Below are positions 1 to 11,928 of a stretch of 64,000 nucleotides of DNA, in pieces. The position numbers and the translations under genes were made by a program. The notes below the pieces were generated by a model that saw only the letters and a program-made list of their open reading frames with translations, did no database searches and was not told where the DNA came from. The DNA is from Sabellastarte sp. h YS-2021 (Eukaryota > Annelida > Polychaeta > Sabellida > Sabellidae), in NCBI GenBank assembly GCA_964017235.1, contig OZ024938.1, positions 9,353,454 to 9,417,453 of the forward strand, written 5' to 3'. The stretch's first letter is position 1, and every line of letters begins with the position of its first letter.

Positions 1-600
1 TTTTAGCATCCCCCTTGAGCAAGTGTGTGAGTGTTCGTAGGAACTACTTGTTACTTTTTGAATCATTGGATTCAATCATCTAATAGTCGTACACTCACTC
101 CATAGCTTAGATTATGTGAGTTTAGAATCTAAGACATATATTATTAATGCCCAGGTCAAACACTGAAAAGGGATCATCTTGGCAAATAAAGGAAAATACG
201 GACGATTTCAAATTCGACAGAACTCGCCGAAAAAAGGCGGGAGGATGTGCTATGACGTTTTTTCGTGTATATTTATATTTGTGGAAAGGACACTGTTATA
301 TCCTTTATATTTAATTAATGATGGGTGTTTTATCTATTTACTAGTATATCTGTGAAAGAAGTAGCTGTTGTATCTATTTATACTTGCTTATGGGGGAGGG
401 GGGGACTGTTCCATTTATTCATATTTGTTTGTGAGTCATTGGTATGAATATTTATATCTGTAGATGGGTGGAACCCTACATTTTGTCCTGGTGACATTGT
501 TCTATACACTTATATTCCTTTGTCTTAATTTATCATATTTGTTTGCGTCACAATTTCACATTTTACACATCTTATGAAAGCACAAATCCCCAGGGATATT
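1..600. repeat. degenerate low-complexity tandem-like region, no gene
   Basis: From about 260 to 560 the text keeps returning to loosely similar phrases (tatctatttata, atatctgtgaaag, atatttgtttgtg) at irregular spacings of roughly 55-70 bases, as expected of an old, decayed minisatellite. No long open frame, RNA gene or transposon terminus is visible. A short G-run occurs near 393-404. No function is assigned. Confidence 0.35.
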
Positions 601-849
601 CATATGCAAACTTGATTAATCCTGTTGATTGCTGATATTGTGAGCTGCTTAGCAACAGGTCTGTTGATGGGGTTAATAAAAAGCCTCATTGTGGCTTGTA
701 ATGAACTACATCCTGTGTACTGCTTTAACACAATAAGCCAGTCTTGTGGCCAATTCACCGACAAAATGTTGAGGCGAAGTTGCTTTGAAATAAGGAATGA
801 AGTTTGTTTAGAACTTTTCATTATGTCTCACACACCAGAGCAGAAGTAA
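600..849. other. segment open on both strands, unassigned
   Basis: One frame on each strand is open for about 220 bases (plus 625-849, minus 821-600). The plus frame runs into AAGTAAGTAA at about 845-854, which resembles a vertebrate/invertebrate 5' splice donor (GTAAGT). I recognise no protein family in either frame. It could be a small exon or, more likely in this setting, a conserved piece of an interspersed repeat. Nothing else in the flanks supports a gene. Confidence 0.2.
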
Positions 850-1104
850 GTAACAAGGATTGTTAATATTATCAAGTAACATTTTGTTGTAAAAATTATA
901 TAAATATATATCTTTGCTATCAGGCATGGTAAATTATTATATTTTATATGAACTATCAAAGCATTTTAATCCGGTGAACATCCAGTTATTTCATATTATG
1001 CATCCTTTTGTTGGATATGTTAAGGTTTTTAGGTGATTTTAAAGCTGCAATTTCTATGTGGTTCATTGATATGCAAGTTGACTTCATTGTAACCCTTCCC
1101 ATGC

Positions 1105-1245
1105 ATAGTCAAAGTTGGGGTTTTAAATCCCTTTCAATAGCCAGGATCAAACTGAGACAGGTCCACAGCATTGTCAGTTGTGATGGTCAAACCCACACAC
1201 AGGTGACTGCCTGTGATTGGTTGTCAAACTTGCTAACCCACTAGA
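1105..1245 (-). repeat. tRNA-derived SINE, family B copy 1 (decayed)
   Basis: On the minus strand the copy begins with a tRNA-like head (cctctagtgggttagcaag, then a box-B-like gggtttgaccatc) and ends near a stretch like tttaaaaccccaactttg. The same order recurs at 1246-1370, 3330-3472 and 26183-26322. The box-A/box-B spacing suits an old RNA polymerase III SINE head. It is heavily mutated and unlikely to be active. Confidence 0.6.
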
Positions 1246-1370
1246 GGTTAATACTCAATATGAGTCAGGCCCACAGATTTATCAGTTGTGGGGGGTTGAA
1301 CCCACACAGAGGTGACTGCATGTGATTAGATGCCAAACTTGCTAACCCACAAGTCCACTGTGGACCTTTG
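1246..1370 (-). repeat. tRNA-derived SINE, family B copy 2 (head only)
   Basis: This is a second family-B head placed directly next to copy 1 in the same orientation. On the minus strand it holds gtccacagtggacttgtgggttagc, split here as a box-A region, and a box-B-like ggttcaacccccc. The 3' domain seems missing, so it is either truncated or part of a head-to-tail dimer with copy 1. The younger family-A SINE at 1371 sits immediately downstream. Confidence 0.5.
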
Positions 1371-1602
1371 ATTTTATTTATTTGGGGTTTTACGTCGCTT
1401 TCAACACTGTACAGGTCATATCACGATGGGTAGTTGGAAGGGCAGAGGAAACCAGTACATACAGTTCGTTAGGGTTCTGTACTATAAACTGCCGACCAAC
1501 GGCAAGCAACTACCAGCTTTCCCACTTGAGACCGTGCTGGGAATCGAACCCCGGCCTCAGAGGTGGGAGGCGAGAGTGTTACCATTCTGCCACCATGGCC
1601 CC
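1371..1602 (-). repeat. tRNA-derived SINE, family A, near full length
   Basis: Read on the minus strand it starts GGGGCCATGGTGGCAGAATG (box A), carries the box-B-like GGTTCGATTCCC, a central stretch with actggtttcctctgccc, the 3' motif gacgtaaaaccccaa, and an (AAAT)n tail. Length is about 232 bases, matching the cleaner copies at 37018 and 54409. A 14-base target-site duplication flanks it: CTGTGGACCTTTGA upstream and CTGTGGATCTTTGA at about 1603-1616, with one mismatch. The duplication shows retrotransposition. Confidence 0.85.
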
Positions 1603-2235
1603 TCTGTGGATCTTTGAACCTTTGATATGAGACTTTTAGAAGAACTCAGAATGGCATTCGTGAAACATTTGATCTGATCTTCCAATCGAATTTTAGACTG
1701 ACTTTGATTCATGCACTTTGATGGATTAACACTTGGATCAAGATGAATCAAATATCAGTGATAGAAGATTTCTCAGAGAAGAAGATGAATGTGCTAATTA
1801 GTCATTTCAGAGGCACAGGGTATTTCAAAACTGAATAAAACCTTTACATAGCCTGATACTTGAAGAACTCTATCCAAAAATTTAAAATTGTTAGCAATAA
1901 TTTAAATAAACAGACAAAATATTTAATCTTTTAACCTCAAGTGATCCCTACTTTGTGACTAGCTATTTGATCCACTGGCTCACTTAAAACTTATTTCTCA
2001 AATTTGATCCGATCTTGATCTGGTATTTTTCCATGTTAGTGACTACCGCTCCTCCGCACATTGTTATACATAGCATATGATCGGGTCGCCTTAGGATCCA
2101 TAATAAAAAAAAACGGCCAAAATATTTTAGTATAAATAGTTAATTTAGATAAATAGATAATTTGTTAACATTTCACTTGCAGAGCTATTTACTTGTTTGA
2201 TAGATTCCAAGTTCTTGTTTAACTGGCTTTAAAGA

Positions 2236-2480
2236 CCTTTGCTAAGGAGGGTATTTTTTGGCTGTGTTGGTGTGGTCATTTGTCTGTTTGCAAAAAAAAT
2301 TCAAAAGTTACAGTCGGATTTTGATGAAATTTTTAGGAATTGTGGCCAATGGAACAAGGAACAGATGATTTGACTTTGGTGTGGATCCAGGTCTTCATCT
2401 GGATCCAGAAATATTTTTAAGGATCTTTAATCATTGGAAGATAGGGTCATCTTCAGTATATGTGTATACTTCCGTATTTA
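2236..2480. repeat. fragment of the 'cctccttggcggaggt' dispersed repeat
   Basis: The order (c)taaggagggta, then tttgtctgtttgc, then gattttgatgaaattttta, then repeated gatccaggtcttcatctgga matches better copies at 47611-48063, 30853-31100 and 45120-45300. No protein is encoded. This repeat type is common in marine invertebrate genomes, but its class is uncertain; one copy (26981-27678) has inverted termini. The next kilobase (2480-3330) shows no clear feature apart from short frames open on both strands. Confidence 0.5.
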
Positions 2481-3329
2481 ATTGTCAGATTGCTTGGCAA
2501 AACAACACACAGGACACTCCCACATTAGTGTGTGTAATACACCTAAGTTTGGTCCGGATACTATATGGTCTAGAGCGGCATAAATTAGGCGCTGAAACGA
2601 GCCGCTTCGTGAATGTCTGCACTCTCCGAGTTCTTTCTGGTTTAACATGCACCGGAAATGTAATGAAGATAACCATGTACCATAAACTGTCATTTTTTTT
2701 ATTTGTGTGAAGGAAGTATTGCTGAGTATCAAGGGAATATGGTGTCTCTGAACACAGATCCAAATCCATCTGGAATCTTCAGTGCACAAGTTCAAAAAAT
2801 ATTTGGACAATACCTCTTTTTATATGATTTGGACAGACCTCTGTTATCATTTGCTCTTCTTCACTGACATGTTTCAAGAAAGGGCTTAAAACTTGTCTAT
2901 CCCACTGCACTTGTTCACCTTAATACTTTCTGATTCCCGGGTTTCTCTGGTTTACAACATATGGAAATCTGAATGGGCTTATAAAGTTTAACCGTGATTG
3001 TGTGTTTCAGCAATTTAGAATCTGCTAGTTTTACATATAAAGTTTCATAAAAATAACCTTAAATTATATCATGTTGATTTAATTGTGGCTGTATTTGAGA
3101 ATGATGCATATTCATGACAGATGTGGTATTTTGGGACACCCACACTGAAGAGTGTGACAAAGGTTTAATGTTGCTAGGAATCAATATGACTCAATCACTG
3201 TCTCAGAAGATGCAAGTTACCTTTAGCATAAGTTTACTAATTATACTCTGATTAATTTTACTGTTTACGAATTTCAGCCTGGAGTCGAGAGATGAGAGAA
3301 CACTTAAAGCCTCTGTCAAAGATTAAAGT

Positions 3330-3472
3330 TAGGGTTTTATATTCCATGCAAAAGCAGCGGTCCTATCAGTACGGATCCACAGCATTGCCACTTGTGGGTG
3401 TCGAACACATCAACAGTTAACAGGATGTCATAGCATCAACAGCTTGCTAACCACTAGGCCACTAAGGACCTC
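3330..3472 (-). repeat. tRNA-derived SINE, family B copy 3
   Basis: The minus strand begins aggtccttagtggcctagtgg, a canonical box A (TGGCCTAGTGGTTAGC), followed by a box-B-like tgttcgacacccaca and a tail region resembling ccctaactttaa. The head is one of the better preserved of this family in the window. Divergence makes activity unlikely. Confidence 0.6.
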
Positions 3473-3494
3473 CTGACAAATTGGTTTTGATTAT

Positions 3495-3722
3495 CAATTT
3501 GCATTTAATGCCACTTTCAGCATATTTGTATAGGCTGTAACATCACGGGTAGCTTAAAGCCAGAGGAAACTGGTATAGTTGGTGAAGATTCTGCACTGGA
3601 AACTGCCGGGCATCAATAAGCAAACTACCAACATTCCTACATAGATTCAAGTCTAGGATTTAAACTGCAGACTTCTAGGGTGGGAGGCGTATGTGTTACC
3701 TACTACGTCAAGGAGATCCACT
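3495..3722 (-). repeat. tRNA-derived SINE, family A, strongly decayed
   Basis: The segment follows the family-A order in reverse: tttcagcatatttgta, the gtagctta/ccagaggaaactgg core, ctgccgggcatcaataagcaaactacc, and finally the tRNA-like gggtgggaggcgtatgtgttacc. Many substitutions separate it from the 37018 copy. It lies just after a family-B SINE. Confidence 0.55.
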
Positions 3723-4140
3723 TTGCACACTAAAATCAACAAACTTCCAACCGCCTTAAAATATACCCCCATTTCTAACAAACACCTGCAGTTCATACAG
3801 GGATGAATATGTCTGACTTTACTGTCGAACATTTAAATGTCAAAATATATAGCAAACCACTGTTTGCAGCAATGAAATGCTGCAGGATTTATGCCTCTTT
3901 TATTTTGAAAAAAAAGTACTTCAGCCTTGTGGAGATAGGTGAAGTATCATACCTCAACAAGCTGGGGTGTTAGGTGATATTGATAAATTAGGGGTCTTAC
4001 TGTATCAACATTTTATTTGAGTAAGATTTGTGTCATTAAATGAAAACTTTCTGTTGATGTAGGATTAATTACACTGCTGGTTTTGTGTCATTTTGGTATA
4101 CGTGAAAGTATTTACTAAACTGCTGATATTCTATTGAGAG

Positions 4141-4362
4141 GGGGCCACGGTGGCAGAGTGGTAACACTCTTACCTCCAACGTCTGAGTTCGGAGTTTGGT
4201 TCCTGGCCTGACCTCAAGTGGGAAAGTTGGTAGTTCACAGTACAGAACCTTGACCAACTGTATGTACTGGTTTCCTCTGCCCTTCCTCCTACCCGTCATG
4301 ATATGACCAGTACCGTTGAATGCGACGTAAAACCCCAAATAAATAAATAAGTAAATAAATAA
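4141..4362 (+). repeat. tRNA-derived SINE, family A, full length with target-site duplication
   Basis: It starts GGGGCCACGGTGGCAGAGTG, with box A intact, and ends gcgacgtaaaaccccaaata plus (AAAT)n. The central part is slightly shortened: the gttgcttgcc/ggtcggcag segment is missing. Flanks repeat imperfectly as ATATTCTATTGAGAG and ATATTCTATTAAGAT, which fits a target-site duplication of about 15 bases. It is one of four copies here that allow the element ends to be set by duplication. Confidence 0.85.
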
Positions 4363-4384
4363 ATATTCTATTAAGATCCTCTTG

Positions 4385-5040
4385 GGTTGTTTGCACCCCT
4401 TTATAAGCTAAAGTCAATTCTTACAGGCCAGCAGCCAATCCCTCGTCTTGCAGTGGATTGGAACCCACAGTCCCAGATTTATGAGAGTCTGACAATTAAA
4501 TGCTAAACTTGTCAATTATAATATTTTATAATATTTCCTGTAACAACAAAAATGGTTTGTTTATTTTTGTAACCAGTTTCAATTATTTTATATAAACTAT
4601 ACTCAAATCTACTACCCAGTTTATTATTTCTAACATAACCGTCGAAAAATTAATTTGAGAATATGTAAATTATTGCAATAATAATTTCAAACAAACCTTG
4701 TAAATTCTCACACAAAACAAAAACAAAAAATCCACAGAATCCGCTATCCTTGTGTTGAAACTAGCACATCTTTTACAGCAGAAATTAAGTGCATTTATTC
4801 CAAAAACTGTGCTTAATTGAACAGCTGAAAATAATACAGTTGCCACCAGAAACTGTTTTGCTGCAGGTGCACTTTGCCAAGTCATGAAAAAAGACTGCTT
4901 TAAAGTCATGCTGCGCTTGCTGTCTCATTAAATCTAGAACCCCTAAATCGGGGAAGTTTATTGATCGGCCTTTCCATTAATCACATGACCCACTGTTATG
5001 AAATCACCTGATATCCCCACGAGACATCATGTGAATGTCC
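4385..5040. other. intergenic, weak SINE-like remnant, otherwise nothing seen
   Basis: At about 4400-4520 a text with ggattggaacccacag and gctaaacttg loosely recalls SINE family B, but too weakly to call. The rest is AT-rich with no open frame of note and no recognisable termini. Confidence 0.25.
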
Positions 5041-5042
5041 GG

Positions 5043-5495
5043 GGGCCTATATTCACAAAGATTCTTAGAACTTTTCTCAGAATTACACTTTTAAGACTAA
5101 AAAAAATTCTAAGCTAAGAATTTTCTTATTCTTCGAATAAAACTTATTCACAAAACAATTCTTAGCCAAGAATAATTTGAAGAACAGAAGTAAAAAATAA
5201 ATGTATGCACAGGTTAGACTGCGTGTAATTCTAAGGGAAATTCAAAGAATCATGGTAAATACAGACCCAGAAGTGACTTTGGATGCAATTCTGGTGTCAA
5301 GAATAAGAGTTTTGTGAAATGCAATTTCTTATTCTTACAAAAATTCTATGAATTAGTTTGATTCTAAGAATAAGAATCTTTGTTAATAGAAAAATTATTA
5401 TTCTTAGAATTTTTCTAAGAAAAATTACAATTCTAAGAAAAATTCTAAGAATAAGACTAATTCTAAGAATAAGAATCTTTGTGAATACAGATCCA
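5043..5495. mobile_element. MITE-like element with TTCACAAAG inverted termini
   Basis: The left end reads GGGCCTATATTCACAAAGAT and the right end, reverse complemented, GGATCTGTATTCACAAAGAT: terminal inverted repeats of about 20 bases. Inside, both halves are packed with TTCTTAGAA/TTCTAAGAAT-type motifs in both orientations, so the element can fold on itself. It encodes no transposase. The design resembles non-autonomous cut-and-paste elements with sub-terminal repeats. No clear short target duplication could be fixed by eye, so the superfamily is left open. Confidence 0.7.
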
Positions 5496-5989
5496 GCTAT
5501 GTAAATATTATAATGCAATCGATGAATATATAACAGTAGTGTGAAATTTGGGATGATCTTTTATATGTTTTACCTTTGTTAATATTATGGTATATAATTT
5601 GATTCAAAGTGTTTTATTTATTTAGGCCAGCTTAGACTTTTGGTAGAGCTCTGAGCCTTACAATTACTTTTTGTGTACAAATATGGTTAGCTTAAGCCTC
5701 GGGTTTAGCTAAAACCTCTGTCGAATTGGGTCCCAGCCCACAGGGCCACAAAATGGTTAATTACGCTTTTGTATTAACGAGCATGTGTTTGTTCTTGAGT
5801 AAATTATTGTGACAAGAGCATGAATACCGACCAGCTGACTTTGTAGAGAACTTTTCCGAGGGCGATAATACAGTTTCTATGCTAAATTTTCAAGCAGTCA
5901 ATCTATATGAAGCAGTCGTAGAGTATAATGGTTTATATGCATTAGAAATGTGTCAAGTACAGCGTCTTTTTTTCAGGAACATCAACCTA

Positions 5990-6145
5990 CTCAGGATAAA
6001 GGTCACCTTACATTTAAGGACTTCCTTGAATTTCCCCCTCCTTTTAAAAACTCAGTTTCACAAAGCCTCCTTCCTTAAAGGAGACCTTGAAATTTTGAAG
6101 AAAACTTCTTTGATTTTAAGAAAGCCAAGGGCCTACCATTAATTT
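5990..6145. mobile_element. partial MITE, family of 16350-16719
   Basis: Read in reverse, this piece matches the right part of the MITE at 16350-16719: aggagactttgtgaaactga-type text, gtttaaaggaggg and ttgaatttaaggtgacc occur in the same order. Only one end is present. It may have landed in the 5' region of the LINE that follows, or lie just upstream of it. Confidence 0.55.
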
Positions 6146-6419
6146 AACGAAAATTTCCTTAAGTAATTTTTGTACACTAAAACCTCTGTTTTCAGACCTT
6201 CTGTTTTCTGAATATTCAATTTTATGAACCATTTCCACTCTCCTACATTTGTAGTTCCCTAGTGTTGTATATTAAAATTCTTCTTGCATATTATGAACCT
6301 TTTATTATCTGAAAAAGTCTCACTCTCACAAATCCTTCAGACAATAGATGTTCTAGCTATAGTAAACTATTAAAAGTATCACTACTCATGTAACTTTTTC
6401 ACTCTTTCAGTATACACAA

Positions 6420-7735
6420 TTGAGGTATTATCCTTTCTCAGTGTATTCTTTTACAACACAGCACAAAGTAATGTTGCTTCAACCGCTTTTAGCATATATA
6501 TTGTTTGCAATGCAAAGAGGGAGCATTGAAAAAATAAAGACAATGATTTTGTCAAATTTTACAGAGCAACAAATAATGGAAGCTAAAGATAACCTATGCA
6601 GACACTGTGGGACTTCTATTATTGGGGATAAGAGATGCAGAAAAACAACAATGTCACGCACAGACTTAGATGCTCATGTTTCAGACATTCTGAATGCTCT
6701 CCTCAAATTAGATAAAGTTGAAAAACTGCCAGTTGTTGTCATAGATGCTATGTCCCTTGGAATGATACCTAGGTCTCACCCAGAAGAATTGTCAGACATA
6801 TCCTTATGTGATAGACTGAATCAAATGGAATTAAGAATGAGTAACATGCAGTGTTCTGTTGACTGTGTCATAGCACAGAACATGAGTATGAAAGAAAGAC
6901 TGGATCGAGTGACAAGCTACTCAGCTGCAGCAACATCTTCCTATGGAAATAATCGAAATAGTAAAGGGGTTCGGGGGACCCACATAGTTCGCCACCAGGG
7001 TCAAACAGTATGGTGTCAAACAGTGCTGTGGGATACCATACACAGGATAGCTCTATAAACAAGAGTGTGTCTTATGCAATGGGTGCAATACCCAAAAACC
7101 TTGAATCAAGTAGTTGAGTTAAAGGATACAAGTCAAACCATCTCATGTGCCTCTAGAGGAAAAAGTACAGTTGACTACATCCCAGAAAACAAGTTTAGGG
7201 AGACAAGTCAGACCATTGTTGGTGCCTCTGGTGGAAAGACAGCAGATGACTGCATCCCACAAAACAATTATGAGGACAAGGAAAATGGGGGGACTCTTGC
7301 ATTAGATGCTACAGTTTCATCACAAGCGATGCCTAGAAAATCTGAGAATTATAGTCATCCTGATGATGTTAACTTTCAAAGACCGGCTTATGCAGTAAGA
7401 CGAGAGCGGAAAATGCAAAGCGCAGAAAGATCATCATTGGTAGTGGTCATTCCAGTAAAGTGCAAGGTGCTCCTGAACCTGAGAGACATTTGTTTATATA
7501 GAGAGTTAACCAAACAACAACAACTGATCATCTGCGAGCACACATTCAAAGTCATGGTTTCACTGTTAAGTTCCTGGAGTGTATTTCAAAAAATGTATCA
7601 AAGTTCAAGTTGTTTAAGCTCAGTGTCCCTATTTCAGAATTCAGCAAGCTATTTGATTGTAGTATTTGGCCTGAGGGAATCAGAGTGAGAAAATTTGTGA
7701 CAAACAAACGAGATCCTGAAAAATAAAATACTACC
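6420..7735 (+). pseudogene. LINE ORF1 remnant (Jockey/CR1 group)
   Basis: This is the first ORF of the LINE, encoding the RNA-binding/chaperone-type partner of the reverse transcriptase. The opening frame (6420-7058) has a Cys-rich spot (residues about 60-63, CRHC), a conserved-looking IPRSHPEELSDISLCDRLNQ block near residues 118-140 and a likely coiled coil after it. The frame then shifts. The C-terminal part, in a third frame from about 7445 to 7727, carries an RRM-like stretch (SKFKLFKLSVPISEF, then WPEGIRVRKF). A TAG interrupts it near 7499. The stop lies about 13 bases before ORF2, as is usual for such bicistronic LINEs. A tttttcactctttcag tract just upstream (about 6395-6411) could be a splice acceptor, but may be chance. 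Confidence 0.75.
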
Positions 7736-7739
7736 AGCC

Positions 7740-10635
7740 ATGAATAGCTTAAATATTATATCTTATAACTGCCAAGGCTGCGGTCCTTCTAGATTTCAGT
7801 ACATGCGTGAATTAATGAAGAATAATGACCTTCTGCTGATTTAAGAACACTGGCTGCATGAGAGTCAATTTGTTTTGTTTAAACAAAGTTTAAAGGATGT
7901 TACATATCATGGTATATCTGGTATGCAACGTAATGTGCTGTGTCAAGGTAGACCTTATGGTGGATGTGCTATTATATGGCATAGAAGACTGTTATCCAAC
8001 ATCCAGCCCATTCCATATGATTCGAGCAGGATATGTGCTGTGAAGGTAGAGACAGATAAATATTGTTTTGTTTTATCCAATGTATATATGCCACCTGCAT
8101 ATAGTCCAAAAGAGAAATATTTAGATGAGTTTCATTCTGTGTGCTCAGACTTGAATGCAATTATTAACTTAGCAAGCTGCTCTAATGTCATAATTGGCGG
8201 AGATTTTAACACAAATTTTGACAAACCCGCAGGTAATGTCAGATTGTTAGAAACTTTTATTAATAGAAATGACTTATACTGTGGATTAAATCATTCCATC
8301 AGAAATGTGAAGTTTACTTTTGAGAGTAAGGTACACCATTCAACATCTGTCATTGACCATTTTATATTTAGTTCTAACTTCTTTGATTATATTAATGTCT
8401 ATAGGTCATTTCATGAGCTTAATAACCTATCAGATCATTGTCCTTTAGCTGTAGAGTTTATGATACCTACAGAGTATAGTAAAAAGTCTCAGCCTGTTGA
8501 AAGTGTAATGGTTAATTGGTGTAATGCTACAAATAGCCACAAAGCTGACTACAAAGTTAAACTGGATGATCTGTTGGGTAAAATTGAAATACCATGGAGT
8601 GCTATTAATTGTAAATCTGTGAACTGTAAGAAACACATTTCAGGGTTGCAGTCTTTTCATGATGCCATTATTGATTGTTGTTTGTCATCTGCACAGGCTG
8701 TGATAAGTGTTGGTAAGAAGAGAAGTAGAAAAAAATGTATTCCTGGTTGGTCAGTTTATGTAGAGAAATATGAAAAAGAAGCTCTTTTTTGGCACACTCT
8801 GTGGCATGATTGTGGTTTGCCCACATACTGGCACTGTTGCTAATATTCATAGAACAACAAGAGCTAAGTACCATTATGCAGTGAAATATGTTCATAAATA
8901 AAGCTAACATAATTGCAAATAATATGGCTACTACTTTACTTCACAATAAATCATTATTTGCTCAGAAGTATTCTGAATTATATAATACAGTATCTTATGA
9001 TGTCGATAAATTACAGAAGTTAACTGTTACTGTTAATTATCAAATACAATCACTCTGCTGTGCTGATAATTGTTATTCAAATCATATGTTTACAGTGAAA
9101 GATGTTGCCACTGCAATGAAAAAGCTAAAGCACTATAAAAATGATGATAATATTGTACACTTTTCAGAATATTTGATAAATGGAAGTCATAAGTTACATG
9201 TTTTTCTTACTTTTTTGTACAACATTATGCTCATCCATGGTAACTCTCCTGATAAATTACAGACCGCCACTATTGTTCCTATAGCAAAAGATAAAAAGAA
9301 GTCCCTGTGTCAATCTAGTAATTACCATGGTATTGCTCTAAGTAGTATTGTAGGAAAGGTGTTAGACTTGATTGTGCTGGACAACAATAAAGAAATTTTA
9401 AAAAGTAGTGAATTGCAGTTTGGCTTTAAACCAAAGCACTCAACAAGTCTATGGTGTTAAATGAGATAATTGAGTATTACCACAGTAATAATACTGATAC
9501 TTTTGTCATGATGTGAGATGCATCAAAAGCTTTTGATCATCTAAATTATTATCAGTTGTTCAATCTCCTAGTAAATAAAAGATTATGTCCTATGATAATA
9601 AGGTTGTTGCTGCATTTGTATCTAAACCAAAAAATATGTGTTAAATGGGGAGATGATACATCACAGGAAGTTAAGGTAAAACAAGGTGGAATTCTGTCAC
9701 CAGTGTTATTTACTCTGTATATTGATCAGTTACTGCTAAGGCTAAGGAATACAGGAGTGGGTTGCCACATTGGAAATGTTTTTACGGTTGGGTTGGGATA
9801 TGCTGATGATATCTTGTTAATAGCACCCACTGTATATTCTCTTAGGTCAATGTTGAAAGTGTGATAATTTCGGTTTTGAATTTAATGTGTCATTCAATCC
9901 TGATAAATATCAGCTGCTGAATTTTACAAAATCACGAGAACAGGGAATAGCAGGAATTACACATAGTAATGTGTTCATTAAAGGGACAACAGTGTGTAAA
10001 CATTTGGGCCACTATATAGGTCAAGATGTTGAAAGTTTTTGGTATAGGGATGCTATTGATAATTTGATTATAAATGTTAATGGTATCTTGTCATTATTTA
10101 TTAATGAACACACAACAGTTACTTACTGTCTGTTCCAAAGTTATTGTGTGTCTATGTATGGAGCTGTAATATGGAATTTTAATTCAGTAGGTTTTAAGAA
10201 GGCCTGTAAAACATGGAGAAAGTGTGTTAGACGTGTATTTCAATTATCTAATATGATTCACTCTAGGTATCTTCCTGTGATTTGTAAAGATGTACCCATA
10301 AAATTAAATATATATAGAAGGTTCAATCGGTTTCTTTACAGTATAGTTAATAGTGACAATTCAATTGTTTGACTTCTGTTGATGGGTAGCAAATCTAATG
10401 TTGGTCAAAATATAAAAACCATATCCAATGAGTTAAATTGTTTAAGGGAAGAAGTGTATGCCACCAGGTCTATTTAACATAAAGATAATGCATGGCTTTG
10501 GAAGCCATGTATAGTGAGGAGGATGTTGTAGTTGTTGATAATATTCTAGATCTTTTATATATTAGAGACAAAAACTGTACCCAATTTAGTAAAGAAGAAA
10601 TTGATGGTATGCTTACCTTCTTATGTATTACTTAG
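7740..10635 (+). pseudogene. LINE ORF2 remnant: AP-type endonuclease and reverse transcriptase
   Basis: The reconstructed reading path is about 965 codons. It starts at ATG 7740, with the N-terminal endonuclease motif YNCQG near residue 10. Endonuclease signatures GDFN (about residue 155) and SDHCPL (about 230) are intact. A single TAA at 7842-7844 breaks the endonuclease frame, replacing a codon expected before EHWL. Frameshifts fall near 8820, 8885, 9452 and 9860, and a TGA lies near 9514. The reverse transcriptase keeps DASKAFD (about 9518-9538), KQGGILSPVLF, and the catalytic YADD at 9799-9810. A C-terminal tail ends at TAG 10633-10635. The motif set places it in the Jockey/CR1 group; the finer clade needs a tree. 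The element is dead but only moderately old. Confidence 0.9.
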
Positions 10636-10799
10636 AAAAAATGTAACTATAAAATAGAAATTTTTATTATATTTTTTAAATTTGATGTCATTTATTTGTT
10701 TATCTGTTTGTATGCATGTATTTGTATCTGTATGTATATGAAAATATATTTATGTAATTCTTGTGCCAAGAGCACGATTGTTATAAATAAATAAATAAA

Positions 10800-11928
10800 A
10801 GTATTAATAATAATATTTGATTTCAAACTTACAACTTCAAAAGGAAAATATAATTACAGTGGTGACATAATTAAAACCACTGAAATATTGTTTCCCAATT
10901 TTTCTTATAAAAGGGATATTTTACTTTCAGATTTGTCTGCAACAATGCATAGTGGATACTATTTAAAGAATTCACGATGCATGTGCATAATGTTTCATTA
11001 GAAAAGTGTGGATGCACACTGTAAAACCTGTCCACCAACTGTTGACAATTTTCTCTTCCTGATTGACTTCCTTGATTAGTTGTCCTTTTCTTACATTCTT
11101 TCACTGACATTCACGTTTCTTTGTGGCAAAATTTTACATTTAATTCTCTAGAATAGTGCTACTCTTCAATTACTTCAATAACATCCTATAGGTTCTTACT
11201 TTAGTGGGTATTAAGCATGCATTTTAAATTTGAAATTTTTTTTTGAGGTTTTGCTTACAAAGAGAAACCATATAGGACAAATAGTGAATAGAGTTATTTA
11301 AGGTCACCTACCAGAAAAATTATTGGCCTTACTTTAGCAAAGGGACCTGAAGCATGACAAATGATTTTATCTGTCTAGACAATGGTATTAAACATTTCAA
11401 GTCAGCATGGCAGTATCCAATTCGTATTTAAGAGTAGGGCAATCAAATATCATACATCCCTATAACCTGATTCAGCCCTCAAACTACTCTAGTAGTCTAG
11501 TTTCCATACTTTTCTTACCAGTCTCTCACTTGTTCTGTGAAAAGATTCTGGTATCAATGACCGATTCGGATAATTAGGGTTGGTAGGTACATTTTCAGCA
11601 GGAAGAGAAAAACGCTGATTCAATATGTTTTTCATCAACTTATGTGATGCATATTTTAATATTAGTTCTCTGTTATCTGACCTGATGTTATCAGGTGAAA
11701 GTCTTAATAAATTTATTGTAAATGGAAATATCTGCAATCGTTTAAAGGTTCAAATCATTCATTATCTTCCAGGAAATAAGTTTTGGTTTGTAAATAAATT
11801 ACCAAACCAAATATTTTTTATCTTTACTTTATTATATCAATACTTGATGATAGAATACCGATTATGCATTATACGAGTAAATTTAACCTATATACATTAA
11901 ATATAAATAACTTAATTATTTTGAAAAA
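10800..11928. other. intergenic, no clear feature
   Basis: AT-rich text. A minus-strand open frame at 11737-11489 (82 codons) and a short plus-strand frame at 11625-11900 overlap each other. Neither matches a family I know. I see no termini, tandem repeats or RNA gene. Confidence 0.3.

Larger units (their letters stand above)
6420..10799 (+). mobile_element. nearly full-length non-LTR retrotransposon (LINE)
   Basis: The element comprises ORF1, ORF2, a 3' untranslated region of about 150 bases and a tail of (AAAT)n ending near 10799. The 5' end is not defined; the text from about 5600 to 6420 may hold the 5' UTR mixed with a MITE piece. No target-site duplication was found, because the 5' end is uncertain. 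The (AAAT)n tail is the same type as the family-A SINE tails in this window, which hints at shared machinery, though a simple tail alone is weak evidence. Confidence 0.85.

Noticed and set aside
2478..2810. protein genes of about 110 codons on both strands
   Set aside because: Opposing frames overlap each other without a recognised family; neither has supporting context.
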